Below, in pieces: positions 60,659-64,000 of a stretch of 64,000 nucleotides of DNA (positions are counted from its first letter, which is position 1; each line of letters opens with the position of its first letter). The notes beneath the pieces are model-generated. The model was not told the origin of the DNA. It made no database searches and saw only the letters and a program-made list of their open reading frames with translations. The stretch comes from Brevibacillus borstelensis (GTDB lineage Bacteria > Bacillota > Bacilli > Brevibacillales > Brevibacillaceae). The position numbers were made by a program, and so were the translations under genes. Location: NCBI RefSeq assembly GCF_003710865.1, contig NZ_RHHO01000031.1:62001-126000 (forward strand), written 5' to 3'.

Positions 60659-61846
60659 TTAATAGCTAATCAATACGTTTCTCGTTGTCCGCTTGAGAAT
60701 CTCCCACATGCCTGCTTTGTCGACCGTTTGTTCCGGGAACAGGTCGATCCGGTTTACTTCCTTGCCGTCTTTCGTGCGGATAAAAATATGTCCGATCACT
60801 TGATTCTTATCGAGCGGAGCGCTGATGTCAGACTGCAACACGACTTCGCGGTCATATTGGTCGGCAGACTCCCCGCGCTTCATCAACAGGCTGACAGCGT
60901 GCGGCGTGACCGCGTTAACCGTTGGCTGTCTTCCTTTGTCCACGCTCAAGCCTTGCACAACCTCCCCTTTTTTGTACAAGGGAGCTACCTGATAATGAGC
61001 AAAAGCGTAATTGAACAGTGTCGACACTTCGGCGTTTCTCGTTTTTGTATCGGGCTCGCCCATAACGACGGCAATGACCCTCATGTTATTTCGTTTGGCC
61101 GTAGCCGTCAAACAGTATTTGGCTTCGCTTGTATAGCCTGTTTTCAGACCATCTACGCCTTCATAAAAGCGAACGAGCCGGTTCGTATTCACCAACCAGA
61201 ACGGGTTGGACGTTTCTTTTCGCAAATAGTCCTGATAAATTCCTGTATATTTGGTAATCGCTTCATGTTTCAAAAGTTCGCGGGACATAATTGCAATGTC
61301 CAATGCGGAGGAGACATGCTCCGGTGCAGGCAACCCGTTGGAATTGACGAAATGCGTTTGCTTCATTCCAAGCTGCTTGGCCCGCTCATTCATTTTGGCT
61401 ACGAACGCTTCTTCCGTTCCCGCCAAATGCTCGGCCATCGCGACGGAAGCGTCATTCCCCGAGGCAATCGCGATCCCCTTGATCATGTCTTCTACCGTCA
61501 TTTCCTCGCCAGGCTGGAGAAAAATCTGCGAACCACCCATGGATGCAGCTCGTTCGCTCGTACGAACCTTGTCCGTCAGCTTGATTTCTCCGCGCTCCAG
61601 CGCTTCCATGATCAATAGAAGCGTCATGACCTTGGTAATACTAGCAGGAGGCAGCTTTTCGCTTGCGTTTTTTTCGAACAAGACGGTTCCCGTATCCGCT
61701 TCCATCAATATGGCGGAGGTTGCATGCGGTGCAAAATTCATCTGTCCGTCTTTCGCCGGCGTGTTTTCCTTGGCTGCCGTCGCTATCGGAGAAAAGAACG
61801 CAACGCACAAGATGAAGCATAAGCTCAGATACAGACTCCTTTTCAT
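60659..61846 (-). CDS. dacF: forespore D-alanyl-D-alanine carboxypeptidase DacF
   Basis: DacF trims peptidoglycan peptides from the forespore side. The 395-residue protein has a signal peptide (about residues 1-25, ending ATAAKEN) and intact S69-I-T-K72, S129-G-N131 and K235-T-G237 motifs. A C-terminal domain with an amphipathic tail follows. It shares the domain layout of DacB in this window. ATG follows GGAGGGAAG. A SigF-type promoter precedes it. Confidence 0.95.
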   Translation of the reverse strand: MKRSLYLSLCFILCVAFFSPIATAAKENTPAKDGQMNFAPHATSAILMEADTGTVLFEKNASEKLPPASITKVMTLLLIMEALERGEIKLTDKVRTSERAASMGGSQIFLQPGEEMTVEDMIKGIAIASGNDASVAMAEHLAGTEEAFVAKMNERAKQLGMKQTHFVNSNGLPAPEHVSSALDIAIMSRELLKHEAITKYTGIYQDYLRKETSNPFWLVNTNRLVRFYEGVDGLKTGYTSEAKYCLTATAKRNNMRVIAVVMGEPDTKTRNAEVSTLFNYAFAHYQVAPLYKKGEVVQGLSVDKGRQPTVNAVTPHAVSLLMKRGESADQYDREVVLQSDISAPLDKNQVIGHIFIRTKDGKEVNRIDLFPEQTVDKAGMWEILKRTTRNVLISY

Positions 61847-61874
61847 AGCAAACTCTTCCCTCCATTCATGGTTC

Positions 61875-61904
61875 TATTCTCACCAAACAGAAAGGAAAAT
61901 ATTC
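61875..61904 (-). promoter_or_regulatory. SigF-type promoter for dacF
   Basis: On the minus strand GGTGAGAATA (61875-61884) matches the SigF -10 GGNNANAHTR exactly. GAATA (61900-61904) fits four of five -35 positions, with 15 bases between. B. subtilis dacF is forespore-expressed under SigF. Confidence 0.65.
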
Positions 61905-61988
61905 ACAGAAAAAAACGGGGTTTTCGCACTCTGAAAAATATGATTGAGAGAAAATCGTGCCGAACCGGGGCAGCTACTTCTCAAAAAC

Positions 61989-62041
61989 AAAACTGCCTTT
62001 GTTCGATTAAAAGCTGCCTTGTTAGATTAAAACTGCCTCCG
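61989..62041. repeat. 20-bp imperfect tandem repeat, about 2.6 copies
   Basis: Units begin at 61989, 62009 and 62029, each with the shape AAAA(G)CTGCCTTTGTTCGATT; the second has small changes and the third is cut short. It lies between dacF and the chemoreceptor gene. Confidence 0.6.
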
Positions 62042-62049
62042 TAAGCAGC

Positions 62050-62087
62050 AAAAAAACTCCCTCCGAATTGACAACAGAGGGAGTTTC
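62050..62087 (-). terminator. terminator after the chemoreceptor gene
   Basis: On the minus strand AAACTCCCTC and GAGGGAGTTT pair across 13 bases and a T run of six follows. Confidence 0.82.
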
Positions 62088-62102
62088 GCTTGTTGTAACC
62101 AT

Positions 62103-64000
62103 CTAGATCTTAAACTTGCTTACATTTTCCGACAAATCATCCGCGAGCTTTTTCAATTCTTCTACATTTTCACTGATTCGCGCAATGGACTGCAGCTGTT
62201 CGTCGACAGTCGCCACGACACCGCTCAGTGATTGATTGATTTCATCCGATACTTCGGAAAGACGCTGCATCGAGCTTGTGACAACCTGATTGCCTGCTGC
62301 CATCTCCTCAGAAGCGGCAGACATGGATTCGCTCTGCTCTGCAGCAGATTGAATATCGGATACGATATGCTGGAAGGCCGTACCTACGGTCTCGACGGAC
62401 TGGAGACCGGTGCTGACCATGGCGACGATCTCATCCATATGCTTGCTCATATCCATGGCTTCGTCGTTGATCGAGTGCGCGATCGACGCGATCCGCTCAG
62501 AAAAGGAGCTGCTCTCCTCTGCCAATTTCCTGACTTCGGTGGCTACAACAGAGAAGCCTCTGCCGGCCTCGCCCGCTCTCGCAGCTTCAATTGCCGCATT
62601 TAAGGCAAGCAGGTTCGTCTGGGAGGCGATGCTGCTGATCATCTCGACAATGCTTGTGATCTGTCTGGCCCGCTCTCGCAATCCATGCATTTGCTGGGCC
62701 GTACGCTCTACTTCACCATTTGCTTGTCTGACGGTAGAGATGACGTTTTCGACCAGCTTCATGCCGTCCTGGGCTCGCTCAAAAGTGCGACTCGTCGCCC
62801 TGGTCGTCGATTCTGCCGCAATCGCCACCTGCTCGACGCCTTGGGAAATTTCTGAAACGGTCGTGGCAGCGGAAAGCACCTCTTTTGTCTGCTGCGAAAC
62901 TCTCTCGGAAATCGAAGAGATATTCTCCGTAATAAAATGAATGGAGCCGGTGTTTTCCTGAGCCGATTGATTCAGCTCTTCCGCCGCGATGTTCAGGCGA
63001 TTCGCTTGTCCCTGGACAAGGGATACGAGCTTTCTGAGCTCGCCCGCCATTTCGTTCATCTTGTGCCCGACCATGGCAATCTCGTCTTTTCCTTTTACCT
63101 GCACCTGCACGTCAAAACGGCCGGACCCGATTTTCTCCATGTCTTGCGCGATCGCCAGGAGCGATTTGCGAATCCGCTGTGCAAACCACCAGATGGAAAA
63201 GGCGGCCACAGCGATGATGGGAATACTGATCAGCCCGAATGTAATTCCCATGCCATTCAACTCGCCGTAAACCTCCGAGGAAGCTGTCGTCAGGACAAGC
63301 GCCCAGCCCAGCGAGGCGATGGGAGCGACGGCTGCAAACGAATCCACGCCATCCGCTTCATATTCCAGACTCTGGCTTGTGCCGTTTTGCACCAATGCAA
63401 GCAATTCTGTATAATCCCCATTTTCTGCCAGCGACAGCTTGTTGTTTTGCGCCGAGTCCTTGTGGGCAACGACCAACCCATCCTTGCGAACGACATACGC
63501 ATAGCCGTTTTGCATGAATGGAATTTCTTCTGCCTTTTTTACGATTGGGTCGATCTGAAAACCAACCACGAGAAGGCGGGAGGTGTCTTTATTCTTCTCC
63601 CCTACCGGAGTAGCCAAGTAAATGAAGCTTCTTTCCGCCCCAAGTACGACTTCCTCATCAGAAAAAACAGGTCCCCCAGAAGAGAGCGCATTTTGCACAT
63701 ATTGCTTCTGCTTGAAGTCGATCTCATTTTTGCCGGTCAACGAATACAACGATTTGCCTGTGCCGGGATCAACCAAATATATTTTTGAGACCTCTTTATG
63801 GCTTTGACGCAAGAGCCGGAACTGCTCCATAATGAGCGGCTCCAGATCCGTGGTCATGACCCTTTTGGCCGCTGTCTCCAGAGACGAGCTTTTCAGGTCA
63901 TCGATCCAGTCTTCCATGCTTTCGGCATACTGCTCCGCCAGCATTTTCGCCTGGTTGGAAGTAATGTCAATCAACGTGCTTTTGGAAAAAGAAAGTGCTA
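62103..64000 (-). CDS. methyl-accepting chemotaxis protein, partial (5' end beyond the window)
   Basis: The frame is open to the window edge: codons before the apparent TTG at 63974 read ALSFSKST, so the true start lies outside. The visible 631 residues hold an extracellular dCache-type sensor (to about residue 230 counted from 63974), with [15 protein letters not shown] membrane helix near 240-260, a HAMP domain and a long methyl-accepting signalling domain follow, with the hairpin tip [32 protein letters not shown]. The ligand is unknown. It ends in a terminator. Its upstream half is missing only because of the window limit. Confidence 0.93.
   Translation of the reverse strand, partial: ALSFSKSTLIDITSNQAKMLAEQYAESMEDWIDDLKSSSLETAAKRVMTTDLEPLIMEQFRLLRQSHKEVSKIYLVDPGTGKSLYSLTGKNEIDFKQKQYVQNALSSGGPVFSDEEVVLGAERSFIYLATPVGEKNKDTSRLLVVGFQIDPIVKKAEEIPFMQNGYAYVVRKDGLVVAHKDSAQNNKLSLAENGDYTELLALVQNGTSQSLEYEADGVDSFAAVAPIASLGWALVLTTASSEVYGELNGMGITFGLISIPIIAVAAFSIWWFAQRIRKSLLAIAQDMEKIGSGRFDVQVQVKGKDEIAMVGHKMNEMAGELRKLVSLVQGQANRLNIAAEELNQSAQENTGSIHFITENISSISERVSQQTKEVLSAATTVSEISQGVEQVAIAAESTTRATSRTFERAQDGMKLVENVISTVRQANGEVERTAQQMHGLRERARQITSIVEMISSIASQTNLLALNAAIEAARAGEAGRGFSVVATEVRKLAEESSSFSERIASIAHSINDEAMDMSKHMDEIVAMVSTGLQSVETVGTAFQHIVSDIQSAAEQSESMSAASEEMAAGNQVVTSSMQRLSEVSDEINQSLSGVVATVDEQLQSIARISENVEELKKLADDLSENVSKFKI

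Overview
The window reads as a core chromosomal segment of an aerobic, endospore-forming Firmicute, most likely Brevibacillus (Paenibacillaceae). This is inferred from protein character and gene order, not from a database match. From left to right it reproduces, in order, the Bacillus subtilis interval gpsA-der-yphA-fni-ypfD-cmk-ypfB-motI-ypeB-sleB-prsW-gudB-mecB-ypbE-ypbD-recS-ypbB-fer-serA-resEDCBA-rluB-spmBA-dacB-scpBA-ppiB-lysA-spoVA-sigF-spoIIAB-spoIIAA-dacF. Nearly all of these genes lie on the minus strand. Non-syntenic genes sit between these blocks and are the accessory material.

Region 1-13.1 kb holds a small sporulation gene (spoVIF-like, with a good SigK-type promoter), glycerolipid genes (gpsA, plsY, plsC-like), ribosome-assembly GTPase der, a YIEGIA/capping-protein/YphA membrane trio, type 2 IPP isomerase, an S1-domain protein, cmk, the c-di-GMP flagellar brake motI, the cortex-lytic pair ypeB-sleB, and an unlisted 53-residue Cys-rich gene beside prsW. 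Region 13-26 kb carries asparaginase, glutamate dehydrogenase, a PIG-L deacetylase, MecA-type adaptor, a thioredoxin-reductase-like flavoprotein, the ypbE-ypbD-recQ-ypbB operon, ferredoxin and Mn-dependent pyrophosphatase. Region 26-31 kb is a serine biosynthesis operon (class V aminotransferase plus serA) under a serine-type T-box leader, followed by an ArsB/NhaD transporter and a small partner gene.

Region 31-46 kb contains a HAD phosphatase, the resDE two-component system and resABC cytochrome c maturation genes, rluB, an inserted MATE exporter/MarR pair with a perfect 16-bp palindrome, the SigE-type dacB-spmA-spmB operon, scpAB and an M50 protease. Region 46-52 kb is an accessory block: azlC-azlD amino-acid exporter, alaX tRNA-editing enzyme and a divergent-looking TrmB-family regulator, with symmetric operators before both alaX and trmB. 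It also holds ppiB and a four-domain GGDEF-EAL-CBS-GGDEF protein. Region 52-64 kb has lysA, the complete seven-gene spoVA operon behind a SigG-type promoter, the spoIIA operon behind a SigH-like promoter, dacF behind a SigF-type promoter, and a chemoreceptor cut by the window edge.

Much of the window therefore serves one programme, sporulation and germination, with promoter-like sites for SigH, SigF, SigE, SigG and SigK placed where B. subtilis knowledge predicts them. No rRNA, tRNA, CRISPR, transposase or prophage genes were seen. The best candidate for an under-described system is the TrmB-AlaX-AzlCD cluster.
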